A stretch of DNA of 64,000 nucleotides from Rugalucina vietnamica. Its lineage: Eukaryota > Mollusca > Bivalvia > Lucinida > Lucinidae. The stretch covers positions 32,263,621-32,327,620 of the forward strand of contig OZ024870.1 in assembly GCA_964017185.1 (NCBI GenBank), in the 5' to 3' direction. The position numbers and the translations under genes were made by a program. The stretch's first letter is position 1, and the number at the start of each line of letters is the position of its first letter. This document shows, piece by piece, positions 46,967-56,879 of this stretch. The notes under the pieces are model-generated. The model made no database searches and was not told the DNA's origin. It saw only the letters and a list, made by a program, of their open reading frames with translations.

Positions 46967-48532
46967 TTGGAACATGAATTAATGGGTTATGACATACAGA
47001 AGGGCAATGAACTCTATAGGGGATTTTCTTCAGGGTTTTCCTTACATTATTCTGGGGCCAGGACTCCGTCCGACTCCAAGAATCTGAAATCTGCAAATAT
47101 TAACGCGGACATTGTCAAACAAAAAATTCAAGCAGAAATCGATGCTGGTAGAGTAGCAGGTCCGTTTGATTCTCGGCCTATCCCTACTCTACGTGTTTCG
47201 CCTTTAGGTCTTGTGCCCAAACGGGAACCTGGGGAATATCGACTTATCCATCATCTATCTTATCCAAGCGGTGACTCGGTCAATGATTTCATTGACCCGG
47301 ATTTGTGCTCGGTACAGTATACTAGCTTTGATGAAGCGGTTCATATGGTCCAGGACTTGGGGCGCGCTTGCTTGCTGGGTAAATCCGATATTAAGTCGGC
47401 TTTCCGATTGTTACCCGTGTCCCCTCAATTCTTTGACCAATTGGGTTTCAAGTTTGATGGTAAATTCTATTTTGATAAAGCAATGCCTTTTGGTTGCAGT
47501 ATTGCATGCAAGACATTTGAAAGTTTTTCAACATTTCTGGAATTTGTGGTTGCTAGACAAGCTTCTGCTGGTAAGTTGCTCCATTATCTGGACGATTTCC
47601 TGTTTGGTGGAAAAAGTGCAACTAATCATTGTGCGCATATTATGTCTTTATTTCAAGAAAAAATGAAGTTATTGGGAGTACCCATTGCAGATAAGAAAAC
47701 AGAGGGTCCTACAACAAGAATTTGTTTTCTTGGCTTAGAAATCGATACTGAAGAATTTGTCGTTCGGATCCCCTTGCCTAAAATTGAGGAGATTACTTCC
47801 AAAATTCAGGAGCTCTTACTTCGCGAGAAGTGCAAATTGAAACAAATGCAATCTTTGATTGGTTCCCTTAATTTCGCCTGTAGAGCAATTGTCCCTGGTA
47901 GGCCATTTTGTCGGCGCCTCATCAATGCTACTTGTGGCTTAAAGAAGCCACACCACCACCTTCGCATAACTGTTGAGATGAAGAAAGACATGAAGCTTTG
48001 GCTACAATTTTTCAAGGACTTCAATGGTATTTCAGTATTTCATGATAGGTTCTGGATTTCCAACGATGATATTCAGCTCTTTACAGATAGCGCGGGGGGT
48101 CCTGACCTAGGCTTCGGTGCCTATTTTGTCGGAAAGTGGGCCCAAGGTGCGTGGCCGCAATCCTGGGTTGATAAAGGAATAACCGCTGATATTACAGTTT
48201 TAGAGCTTTTCCCCCTTCTAGTTTCGTTACATACTTGGGGAGAGGAATTACGCAACAAGAAAATTGTATTTCGTGTTGATAACATTGCAGTAGTCCATAT
48301 CATAAATACAATGACATCTAAATCCGATCGAGTCATGACTGTTCTGAGAGCCCTTACACTGAGATGCCTTCATTTAAATGTTGTGGTTAAAGCGCGACAT
48401 ATAAGTGGTTGTTCTAATCAAATTTGTGATGCGTTAAGTCGTTTTCAATTTCAGAGATTCCGCAAGCTCGCACCAGATGCCGATCCATATCCAACACCAA
48501 TTCCAAACCACCTTTGGAGCATCTTCTCCTGA
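46967..48532 (+). CDS. reverse transcriptase / RNase H (Ngaro)
   Basis: 521 residues. It copies the element RNA into DNA. RT: SPLGLVPKREPGEYRLIHHL (about 78-97), the first catalytic Asp in GKSDIKSAF (D141), FGCSIACKTFESF (175-187) and the catalytic YLDD (207-210). RNase H: FTDSAGG (D374), ELFPLL (E413), RVDN (D438), and HISGCSNQICDALSR (H478, D488). No protease and no integrase are present, as is usual in this order. An ATG-like start at MEHELMGYD is used here; the frame is open slightly upstream. The C-terminal FRKLAPDAD...PNHLWSI segment is the usual link into the recombinase in this group. All catalytic residues are present. The frame overlaps the next ORF by about 100 bp. Confidence 0.92.
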   Translation: MEHELMGYDIQKGNELYRGFSSGFSLHYSGARTPSDSKNLKSANINADIVKQKIQAEIDAGRVAGPFDSRPIPTLRVSPLGLVPKREPGEYRLIHHLSYPSGDSVNDFIDPDLCSVQYTSFDEAVHMVQDLGRACLLGKSDIKSAFRLLPVSPQFFDQLGFKFDGKFYFDKAMPFGCSIACKTFESFSTFLEFVVARQASAGKLLHYLDDFLFGGKSATNHCAHIMSLFQEKMKLLGVPIADKKTEGPTTRICFLGLEIDTEEFVVRIPLPKIEEITSKIQELLLREKCKLKQMQSLIGSLNFACRAIVPGRPFCRRLINATCGLKKPHHHLRITVEMKKDMKLWLQFFKDFNGISVFHDRFWISNDDIQLFTDSAGGPDLGFGAYFVGKWAQGAWPQSWVDKGITADITVLELFPLLVSLHTWGEELRNKKIVFRVDNIAVVHIINTMTSKSDRVMTVLRALTLRCLHLNVVVKARHISGCSNQICDALSRFQFQRFRKLAPDADPYPTPIPNHLWSIFS

Positions 48533-49419
48533 ATTCCCAGCAATTGTTAGCAGCAAGCATTTCTGATAATTCTCAGTCTGTTTATCTAAATGCTTTTCAA
48601 ATTTTCAACGGTTTTAGAAGCCAATACAGTTTACCCACAACTTGGCCAGCGCCAGTGCTGCATCTTACCCTATTCATTACTTTTTGCTTTGAAACTGGGT
48701 ATGCGCCATCCACTCTTACTACTTATTTATCAGCACTTAGTTTTTTCCACAAGATTAATAATATGATAGATACTACAGCAACCTTTATAGTGAAAACATT
48801 ACTTGAAGGTTGTAGACGAACCCGACCGCAGCGTGATGTCCGGGCACCTATCACGGAAGCAATGTTGGGTAAATTATGTGCGGTGTTACCTGGAATATGT
48901 TTCTCTAGATATGAAACCATTCTTTTTAAAGCAGCCTTTTTAACGGCTTATTTCGGTTTGCTTAGGGTTAGTGAGGTGGTTTTTACTAACCAATTTCAAG
49001 CTTTCAAGCCCCTACTCAGAACCGATGTTCAGTTTGAAGATGAATCAAGAGCTTCAATCATTTCTATTAGGATATCTAAGACTAATCAGGCTGGTCCTCC
49101 TACTAGACTCCGCATTCCGATGTCAGCCGATCCCTCACTCTGTTGTGTGGCTGCAGTTCAACAGTTTCTTAATTATCGGCCGGCTAATGGTTTTTATCTT
49201 TTTTGTCACCAGAATGGCCGTCCATTGACGAGCAACCAATTTAGTGGTGTATTGTCAAAGGCAGTCCGGGAATTGGGTTTATCACCTCAGCTATACACTT
49301 CACACTCATTTCGTATTGGCAGGGCTTCTGATTTGGCTGCTAAGGGAATACCTTGCGAAACCATTATGAAGCTTGGTCGCTGGCGAAGTGGCGCTGTAGA
49401 ACGTTATATTAGGTCATAG
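48430..49419 (+). CDS. tyrosine recombinase (YR), Ngaro
   Basis: The integrating enzyme of the element. The frame is open from 48430, in -1 relative to the RT ORF and with no ATG before the conserved region, so it is probably expressed as an RT fusion by frameshift or by a one-base loss in this copy. Counting from TTG 48514 (301 residues): an N-terminal core-binding domain (10-110), then the catalytic domain with R151 (LLRVSE), K189 (ISKTNQ), H264-x-x-R267 (TSHSFRIGRAS), W290 (LGRWRS) and the nucleophile Y298 (ERYIRS). The complete R-K-H-R-W-Y set suggests an active enzyme. No slippery heptamer is evident in the overlap. It stops at TAG 49417, only three residues after Y298. Confidence 0.9.
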   Translation, partial: CVKSFSISEIPQARTRCRSISNTNSKPPLEHLLLNSQQLLAASISDNSQSVYLNAFQIFNGFRSQYSLPTTWPAPVLHLTLFITFCFETGYAPSTLTTYLSALSFFHKINNMIDTTATFIVKTLLEGCRRTRPQRDVRAPITEAMLGKLCAVLPGICFSRYETILFKAAFLTAYFGLLRVSEVVFTNQFQAFKPLLRTDVQFEDESRASIISIRISKTNQAGPPTRLRIPMSADPSLCCVAAVQQFLNYRPANGFYLFCHQNGRPLTSNQFSGVLSKAVRELGLSPQLYTSHSFRIGRASDLAAKGIPCETIMKLGRWRSGAVERYIRS

Positions 49420-49455
49420 TTGCAGACTATATTAGTGGTTACATAATTTTCTAAA

Positions 49456-49471
49456 TTACTTTTACTTGCAG
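49456..49471 (+). promoter_or_regulatory. candidate 3' splice acceptor
   Basis: Pyrimidine-rich TTACTTTTACTTGCAG, preceded by a branch-like TTCTAAAT, at the exact point where the hydrolase frame opens. Inference only; its donor partner is undetermined. Confidence 0.4.
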
Positions 49472-50052
49472 ATATTTGGGTCTTGGGGGACTCATTGGTG
49501 TCCCATTTACAACATGATTTGGAAGAACTGAGACCTTCGGCTGTAACCAAGAGATTCTCATGGCATGGAAAAGGGGGCATGCACTGGGATGAGTTGAAGG
49601 GGGGTTTTCAGAAAGCCATGCTGTTCTCGGTTGCTCCATTAATGATAATCATCCATTTAGGCGGTAATGATTTAGTCACGATTAAGCAAGGCAAAATGAT
49701 CAAGTGGATCAAACGCGATCTTAAATACATCGCTTCGGTTTTTCCTCAGGCCATATTAGTGTGGTCCGATATCTTGCCTAGGCAGAAATGGAGGGGGATG
49801 ATTAATTCTCCTCCAAACCTAAAACAGATAAATAATAAACGGAAAAGAATAAATAGAGCTGGCCGTCAAGCTGTTAAAGATATTAATGGCAGGTCTATTG
49901 TCCATGAGATAGATCTTGTTACACCTGGCTTATTTAAAGCCGACGGTTGCCACCTTACCCTGGTCGGTAATGCTATATTTTTAAATACACTAGAGGAGGC
50001 GGTTTCAGCTTTTCTGTCTAATCCGCAATTAAGGGTTTATAACTCTGGCTGA
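49472..50052 (+). CDS. SGNH/GDSL-type hydrolase (Ngaro accessory ORF)
   Basis: About 192 residues from 49472; there is no ATG, the nearest near-start being TTG 49483. All four SGNH blocks are visible, numbered from the TTG: GDSL (S4, nucleophile), a Gly-containing block WHGKGG (about 27-32), GGND (N62), and ADGCHLT (D154, H157). The family includes esterases and lipases; its role in Ngaro transposition is unknown. It is in the same frame as the recombinase but separated by TAG and TAA. Just before it, ACTTTTACTTGCAG|AT (ending 49471) looks like a 3' splice site, so splicing to an upstream exon is possible. The obvious donor AG|GTCATA at 49412/49413 would not keep frame. Confidence 0.85.
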
Positions 50053-50489
50053 ATTGGGGGACAAATTTTTGCTATTAAGACATTCGCATAAATTTGCTGT
50101 GGCGGAATTCAGCGGTTCCGGGGTGGGCGTCTTGCTGATCTACTAAGTTTACTAAGCTATATGAGGCTTGGGTTTGGAATCTGGCTTGTAAATTTATACT
50201 TGCAACCAGGAATGGGGCCCAAGTGACTCTTCTGTTTGTTATACTTTAGGTTTTAGTATAGACTGGGAGAAATCTTGTCTTCCGGACACGGTACTTGAAT
50301 ACCGGAACCTTTAGACGAGGTGGATCCCAGATCTTAACTAGGCTAAATTTTTGAAATTCAAATTGTTACAATAAATTTGTCGCTCGCGCCAGACGCTGGC
50401 AATTTCGGAATATTTTTTCGAGTTTGTCCAACAGATCTGGATTCTGTTTATATGGCATCTCGAGGAAATTGCTCTTAACACATACATTG

Positions 50490-50590
50490 AATGGAATGCA
50501 TAATTCGGAATGCATTTATGGATGGAATGGAATGCATATTTTGGAATGCATATTTTGGAATGCATGTTTTGGAATGCATATCTCGGAATT
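50490..50590. repeat. GGAATGCAT minisatellite inside B1
   Basis: Seven or eight GGAATGCAT words separated by short A/T-rich linkers (ATTTT, AATTC, TTTAT). The same array lies in B2 at about 52065-52165. Confidence 0.85.
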
Positions 50591-50847
50591 ATTATTATGG
50601 ATTCAAAATGGAAGCTGCAAGCATAAATCAGGGTTTGGTGCGTGCGACTCTAAGGTTGATCAGCTGGACGCCCGTCCCGGGCTCGGATTAAACCGCCTGG
50701 TGTCCATATTCCTCCACTTACAATTCATAGTTCTAAGTCTAAGTCAATTTTGGCTTTAACTGAATTTTATTTGTTCCATTTTGTCATTATCACAAAGTAC
50801 ATATACATAAGGGCTGATGTGCCATAGCTATCAATGCTCTAGTCAAG

Positions 50848-50853
50848 AATAAA
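50848..50853 (+). terminator. polyadenylation signal AATAAA in B1
   Basis: AATAAA in AAGAATAAAGCAC; the duplicate in B2 is at 52423-52428. Which of the two ends the genomic RNA is unknown; template-switch models need a transcript reaching B2. Confidence 0.45.
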
Positions 50854-50887
50854 GCACATGATATTGCTTTTATATTTGTTTGTTTCT

Positions 50888-50923
50888 GAGTTGGTATCCT
50901 AAAATAATCAGGATTATCATCTC
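50888..50923. promoter_or_regulatory. putative YR recombination site at B1/A2 junction
   Basis: Left arm GAGTTGGTATCCT (50888-50900), 9-bp spacer AAAATAATC, right arm AGGATTATCATCTC (50910-50923). The arms are imperfect inverted repeats (AGGAT and CTC shared), the format of tyrosine recombinase sites. The spacer contains the AATAA common to both outer ends. Confidence 0.6.
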
Positions 50924-51236
50924 GTTGATAATCCCATTTATTTTGGGACCGACGAAGAGGATGGACCGCTATTTTGCGCAACCACTGTGGCTTTTGGGAG
51001 TATTTGAAATACCTATTAAGGGTTTTCTTTCATCAAATTTTGCAAATTGTAAATCTTGTTTATCGTACCAGCCATGACAGTTTATCAAATCTATAAGCGC
51101 TTTATTCATAGTTACTTTCCATCAATCAAGCGCCTACACGATAAGAAATGGATCAAATCAATCCCAGCATTCTTTGCGCTGTCGCACTTCCTTTTCCGTT
51201 TGCTTCCGAAAAAGAAAATACACGTTTAATTGAAAA
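50903..51236 (+). repeat. A2 split direct repeat
   Basis: Second copy of the 334-bp A repeat; inverted repeat GGATTATCA / TGATAATCC at 50911-50934. It ends at TTAATTGAAAA, after which A1 and A2 contexts diverge. Confidence 0.95.
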
Positions 51237-51675
51237 CCCACCCTCCCGCCACTGTGGTTGTGTTAATTGGCGGTCTTACTATTGGAATATTGATACTGTT
51301 CGTAGTTTTTATCATTCCAGGCACACATCGCTAGTCAGGTGGTTTTGATGCTTCAGGCTAAGTTTAGAGGCCATATTTATGGATAAAGACAGTCAATAAC
51401 CTGATCGATGATGTGACATAGAATGGGAAACTTACTCTCTTGGGACTCCTTCATATTTGAAGATCTGCTTAAACAATTACAAACTGTGCGGTGTTGCGGA
51501 TTACTGGATCTATTCGCTGGTTGCCTGAGTTGTTGCAAACAATTTACATGTTGGTGGATTTGACAAGGCATTATGGATTTTATGATTATCAATACGACTA
51601 CAACCAAATATGGGGACATTGATGAATCTGCTTCTTGTTTATATTATTCAATACCTTAAATAAGTTTCTTCATCG
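51237..51675 (+). other. A2-B2 spacer, 439 bp, unique
   Basis: Not repeated elsewhere in the window. No long frame with recognisable protein. It belongs to the element because it is enclosed by A2 and B2. Confidence 0.7.
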
Positions 51676-52482
51676 GGCGGAATTCAGCGGTTCCGGGGTG
51701 GGCGTCTTGCTGATCTACTAAGTTTACTAAGCTATATGAGGCTTGGGTTTGGAATCTGGCTTGTAAATTTATACTTGCAACCAGGAATGGGGCCCAAGTG
51801 ACTCTTCTGTTTGTTATACTTTAGGTTTTAGTATAGACTGGGAGAAATCTTGTCTTCCGGACACGGTACTTGAATACCGGAACCTTTAGACGAGGTGGAT
51901 CCCAGATCTTAACTAGGCTAAATTTTTGAAATTCAAATTGTTACAATAAATTTGTCGCTCGCGCCAGACGCTGGCAATTTCGGAATATTTTTTCGAGTTT
52001 GTCCAACAGATCTGGATTCTGTTTATATGGCATCTCGAGGAAATTGCTCTTAACACATACATTGAATGGAATGCATAATTCGGAATGCATTTATGGATGG
52101 AATGGAATGCATATTTTGGAATGCATATTTTGGAATGCATGTTTTGGAATGCATATCTCGGAATTATTATTATGGATTCAAAATGGAAGCTGCAAGCATA
52201 AATCAGGGTTTGGTGCGTGCGACTCTAAGGTTGATCAGCTGGACGCCCGTCCCGGGCTCGGATTAAACCGCCTGGTGTCCATATTCCTCCACTTACAATT
52301 CATAGTTCTAAGTCTAAGTCAATTTTGGCTTTAACTGAATTTTATTTGTTCCATTTTGTCATTATCACAAAGTACATATACATAAGGGCTGATGTGCCAT
52401 AGCTATCAATGTTCTAGTCAAGAATAAAGCACATGATATTGCTTTTATATTTGTTTGTTTCTGAGTTGGTATCCTAAAATAA
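51676..52482 (+). repeat. B2 split direct repeat, right end of element
   Basis: Second 807-bp B copy, ending CCTAAAATAA at 52482; host-like sequence AACAAATCAGACG follows. Confidence 0.93.
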
Positions 52483-52509
52483 AACAAATCAGACGTGTCT
52501 TGTTTAATA

Positions 52510-53640
52510 CACGGCTAAGTCACGATCAGGGTTGCTTTTCCGACCTAGGCCATGTTATGCGCGAACAATTCAATAGGATATTATCCAAGAATAAATGTTT
52601 TTATTTTACCATAACACTTAGGCAATAAGCTTTCTCGGACGATATATAACAATGGGATATTTTATACAACATTTTGCTATAGCAAGACAATAATATGTCC
52701 AAAAACATTATTTTTTTCACGTGTTATTATGTTGCACTTTTATTTTGGGTGTTTTCTAAGCTGGTTTGTTGTTATGTTCAAAAGTAAGTAAGGTTCAATA
52801 TTCATGTAATATTAAAGGCACATATGTCCCGGTCAGTATACTTTTTACGTAATTCAATTTGGACAAGAAATAAAAAGGATGTAGGATAGTAAGTGAAACT
52901 GTACTTTTGTTATGTTTTTCAATTTTTGTTGGTGTCTTTAGTTGGCTGGTCAAAAACAAACTACACCTATGATAAGAACATGGTTTTTTGGTATTTAGTC
53001 TTTCATTGTTAAGACAAAAGAAAGTTTAGAATCAATGGAAGTTGAATTTATCCCCACAGTGAAGTGTACTTGTTTCTTTAAAAACGTAATTTTTATGTAG
53101 CGTCCGTAGCCCCTATTTTCAAAACTGAAGTTCAAAGCCAGATTCCTATTAACAAGGTCTTATTGTTTTTCAGACTGAGGACTAGTAAAACATCTGAAGG
53201 TGTTGTCAAGAAATTGTATAAGACTGCTGGTATGGTCAAATGTATTTTTGCATGGTCTGTAGAGTCCGTAGCCGCTTGGTATGATGCACCTTAGAAATTA
53301 AGTGTTAGTTGCAATCAAGGTTTCGTCCAAATTTTCATATGCAACCACATATATGTTACATTGTAATAAATTAACTGCAACATGGAACATTGACTTATCT
53401 AGGCTGCATATGATCTCATTTAAGCAGCCCAAAACACTGTTTTGAAGCTCTTGTACTGGACTATTCCCATTACCTACTATGGTGAAATTCAAAAACACAC
53501 GAGAACTAAAAGAATTATCACTGGAATATAAACCTGATAGGTCTTAAGTTATTATAAACAAAGAAAATAAAAAAAAACGTAGATGTTGATTTTTTACCTC
53601 AAGTGCAACACAAGTAGCAACCTTGATCGTGACTCAGCCT
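52510..53640. mobile_element. possible TIR element, ~1.13 kb
   Basis: GGCTAAGTCACGATCAGGGTTGCT (52514 onwards) is inverted at the right as AGCAACCTTGATCGTGACTCAGCC (ending near 53637), with two mismatches. No target duplication is clear, and no transposase frame is seen inside. It begins about 30 bp after the Ngaro element ends, so it may be a neighbouring or the target element. Confidence 0.5.
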
Positions 53641-54530
53641 ATAGTCTTGCACTTATTTAAATTTGATATTTTTGGACCATGGTAACCCTTAAAGACCTGT
53701 ATTTATGTCTATTGAGGGTCATTAGCTGATCAATGATAAGGGTCAGGACAGTGGAAAACCTGGTGACCTGACATTGACTCCGAATACAGGTAAGGGCCCA
53801 AACAGGAAAAACTCAATATTGATTGCAGAGGGGGGAAGATTTATTGCACAGGTTATCAGGGATCATAAAACCAATAAACGGTGGATCACAGGTATTAGCC
53901 TTTAGGAGGCCTCTATACTCCCCCCTGCAGAGATGAGTAATCACCTCATTATGACAGGCATTTGATCTCGGGGTCATATTGCACCATTAGGGGTCATTAA
54001 TCCAAGAAACTGTGATACCAATTTATCTCTTTCAGATTCTACGCCTTTAAACCAAAATAAATATTAAACGCCAAGCTTCACTGGGATTTACCCAAGGTTG
54101 CCAAGTTGCGTGTGCAGCTATTAATTAATATTCTTATTCATAAAACAAATACTTAAATATATTTGGATAACGATCAAATGTAAGTCATATCATCTAATTG
54201 TTATGTGAGCTGTATTCCAGATTCTATCTGACAGTAGATTAATATCTGACAGAAACTTGAATAGATCACGCACAGTTTAGTACATGTAACTGCATAGTAC
54301 AAGCTTCATGGATATGGGGCCTCATTGATATTTGGTGTTAAAATAGAGATATTTTGAGCAAGTAATTGAAACAAAGATAACACTCATTAAAAAAAAAATA
54401 AAAATAAAAAAAATAAATAAAAATCATCATTTCTCCGATACTGGCTGCAAAGCGATCTCAATAAATAAGAAATCACAGTAAACCAATATGTCCAGTCTGA
54501 AGGATCAGTATCTAAAGTAAAGTATTCTCA
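53641..54530. other. no recognisable gene
   Basis: Low-complexity A-rich patch at 54388-54421; otherwise unassigned AT-rich sequence. Confidence 0.4.
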
Positions 54531-54533
54531 ATA

Positions 54534-55710
54534 CAAAAAGAAACGCAAAGTTTTGATTTTTATTTTTTCGCGTAAGTATAATATATTTTCAAAATCTAAG
54601 TTATTCTAAGGATTTACCATTCATATGGGAGTTTCACAAGTGAGTTTCGTTGCGATTTTTGAGCGGGTGTAATTTTTAGGTGAAAACGCGGGAAATCAAG
54701 ATTTTTCTCCAAAAAACACACTTGAGAGAATAATTAAATAAACTTTTGCTTAGAGTATGATCATTGTGGTCCAGCAAATCATAAAAACACAAAATTAATT
54801 GAATTTCATTAAAAGGAAAATTTTGCTGCGATTTTTAAAAATGCGTTTTATGAAAAATAACAAGCTCTTTCGAAATTCGGCATTTTGGTCTCATTTTCGG
54901 TAAATGATATCCCTATTTCGATTAAATAATGTTAGTTTACATAAATGTGACTCTCTTAAAGCCTACCCTCAGTTAAAATTTCTGGTCGTTTTTTAAAACT
55001 TCCGGTTCTTTGAAAACAGTTTCTCTTGGTGATAAAATCAAGGTTAAGACACGGATTTAGAATTTGATAGCATGAAACTTTACTACAGTAGTCGACGCCA
55101 ATTTAACGTAATTTGCAGTTTGCTAGTCCCCCAAATTAATTGTTTAGACATTCTTAAAATTTTACCAATTTTGGTCAAAATGTAAGGTGAGTTACATTTT
55201 ATGAACAGTATACAGCTGTGTTTTAGACAGTATTATTCTTCTGAAAGAAGTGTTTACTCATATCATTTGCAGCCGCAAGCCCAATTTTTACTTATGATAC
55301 AAATTTTTTAAGTGTGCCAGAATGACCATCGTTTTGAACATTTTGGCCGCCACTTATTCATGTTGTTGACTAGAGCAGCCAAAAATAGCCATACTGACTC
55401 GCAAACTCAATTCTGTTTTATGAAAGGCAATCAGAAACGGATGAATTATCGTTTTAAGGCAAAATAGTGAACAGAACAGGTTTTTAATGTGGTAAAAAAA
55501 GAGTATTCATCACCACAAATTCTTGCGACTTTTTGTTTATTGGTACCCTTTATTGACGCCAAAAATTATAATGTTTCCGTGTTCGAAAAAATATGGAATT
55601 TAGTTTGCGGGTAGAAAACGTGCCATTCTTTGTTTACTCTAAATTTGAAATAGTTATCTTTAAAATTGTACAAGTTATTACAGAAAATATACCTTTTGCG
55701 TTTCTTTATG
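54534..55710. mobile_element. Tc1/mariner-like TIR element, TA-flanked
   Basis: CAAAAAGAAACGCAAAG at the left and TTTTGCGTTTCTTTATG at the right are inverted repeats, bordered by TA at 54532-54533 and 55711-55712. 1,177 bp. No transposase frame longer than about 65 codons, so non-autonomous or decayed. Confidence 0.65.
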
Positions 55711-55776
55711 TACTGAGTATATCTGTGCAACATGTCCGTATTGCCGTGATTTAACTTACACATTTAATTCTGGTGT

Positions 55777-56047
55777 CATTACGAAAACATGCCCATGCAA
55801 TATACAGTGATTTTTAGAGCTTTAAAAATTGAAAAAAATCGTTGGAAAATTTTGGATATTTTTCTTATTTTTGCTCAAAACACAGATTGTGGTTACACGT
55901 TAGAACCGCCTCACCTCTAACGAGTACCCACAATATATGTTTTGGAGCAAAAATAAGAAAAATAGTTATACCCCTGCAAACCCCAGTTTTACTATATAAA
56001 GGTGGGGTTTAAGGGGGTATACATTGCACGGACATGTTTTCCTGATG
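55777..56047 (-). mobile_element. R2 hairpin MITE, copy f
   Basis: CATTACGAAAACATGCCCATG to GGACATGTTTTCCTGATG. Half of the central hairpin is deleted (ACCGCCTCACCTCTAACGAG). Confidence 0.8.
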
Positions 56048-56054
56048 TCTTTTT

Positions 56055-56258
56055 ATGGGACATAGGCATTTCAGTATAGCCCAAGTACTGCGGCGTCTTA
56101 TCTTGGGCTTTTCTGTTTGCCTCGGATCCATTAATAACTGGCTATTTTGGATCCGAGTGTTTGCTTAGTAGAGAAATGGAATAACATTCTAACATCACAC
56201 CTGAAGGCCCCCAAAACTGAGGTGGACTCAGCCAAATCATGGGAAAGTCCATTCGTCA
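56055..56258 (+). mobile_element. R3 MITE, copy c, left end truncated
   Basis: Contains GGGACATAGGCA, TAGCCCAAGTACTGCGGCGTC, GGTGGACTCA and AAGTCCATTCGTC, and ends at TTAA (56259-56262). Its left end directly abuts the R2 copy. Confidence 0.6.
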
Positions 56259-56310
56259 TTAATTGGACGATGTTGCCGTCGATCACAACAAGTGCGGAAA
56301 TCCAATACCT

Positions 56311-56312
<2 letters not shown>

Positions 56313-56358
<46 letters not shown>
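56313..56358. repeat. poly(T) tract, 46 bp
   Basis: Uninterrupted T run. Reading frames across it are artefacts. Confidence 0.97.
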
Positions 56359-56668
56359 CAAGTGTTTGACGCATGTTTGGCAGATCTACATTTTTGTGAA
56401 AACAACAAGTACCATTTTTATATTCACAGTTTGTCAAAGCTAGCCGGAGTAGTTTGATAATAGAGAATAGACTTTCTCTAATCATGTTGCGACAAACATA
56501 ACAAACCAAGATCGATTTGCGTTTGTATAGAAATATTTCTGAAATATGCATAAGTGACAGATTATAAAAGCTTTATTGATATAATCCGGATATGCATGCT
56601 GCATGTTTATGCATGAAGCGTATTATCTCAGTGCCGCAGTGTCTGGTGTTAAGGAATCTATAGACAAT

Positions 56669-56872
56669 GAGCCTTCGCATTAGAAAACCCACAGTTTGAT
56701 TTTCCGACCAGATTCGACATAAACCGGTTTGTACAGTCTCTGAAAAAAGGCTAGAAGATTGAAATATTAACATTAAGTAGAAGAGGAATTGTACTATCCG
56801 TGTAGCGAAAACAAAGGCGCTGATCAGCTGTGCAGTTACTGCACAGCTGATCTGCGTCTTTGTTTTCGCATA
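56669..56872 (+). mobile_element. R1 MITE, copy 11, right end lost
   Basis: Begins GAGCCTTCGCATTAGAAAACCC; the central palindrome GCTGATCAGCTGTGCAGTTACTGCACAGCTGATC is perfect over its arms; it ends at TTTGTTTTCGCATA without the right terminus. Confidence 0.8.
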
Positions 56873-56879
56873 CTATATT

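Larger units (their letters stand above)
50101..50907 (+). repeat. B1 split direct repeat
   Basis: 807 bp, repeated as B2 (51676-52482) with a single visible change (CAATGCTCTAG against CAATGTTCTAG). It includes a GGAATGCAT minisatellite (50490-50590) and an AATAAA at 50848. It is directly joined to A2, sharing the AATAA core. Confidence 0.95.
45468..52482 (+). mobile_element. Ngaro-type tyrosine-recombinase retrotransposon
   Basis: About 7.0 kb, layout A1 - Gag - RT/RNase H - YR - SGNH hydrolase - B1 - A2 - spacer - B2. Split direct repeats together with a tyrosine recombinase instead of an integrase define the Ngaro/PAT side of the DIRS order, and an SGNH hydrolase is a known extra of Ngaro elements. 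Integration of this class is by recombination between a circular DNA and the target and leaves no target duplication; consistent with that, the only common sequence at the ends is AATAA. A1/A2 and B1/B2 differ by one base each as read by eye, so the insertion is recent, though two or three frameshifts or programmed shifts separate its ORFs. Confidence 0.92.

Noticed and set aside
45468..52482. LTR retrotransposon with nested duplicate
   Set aside because: No protease, integrase, TG..CA ends or target duplication; the repeats are split (A1, B1-A2, B2) and a tyrosine recombinase is encoded.
56131..56551. poly-Phe and poly-Lys frames
   Set aside because: Products of the 46-bp T run.
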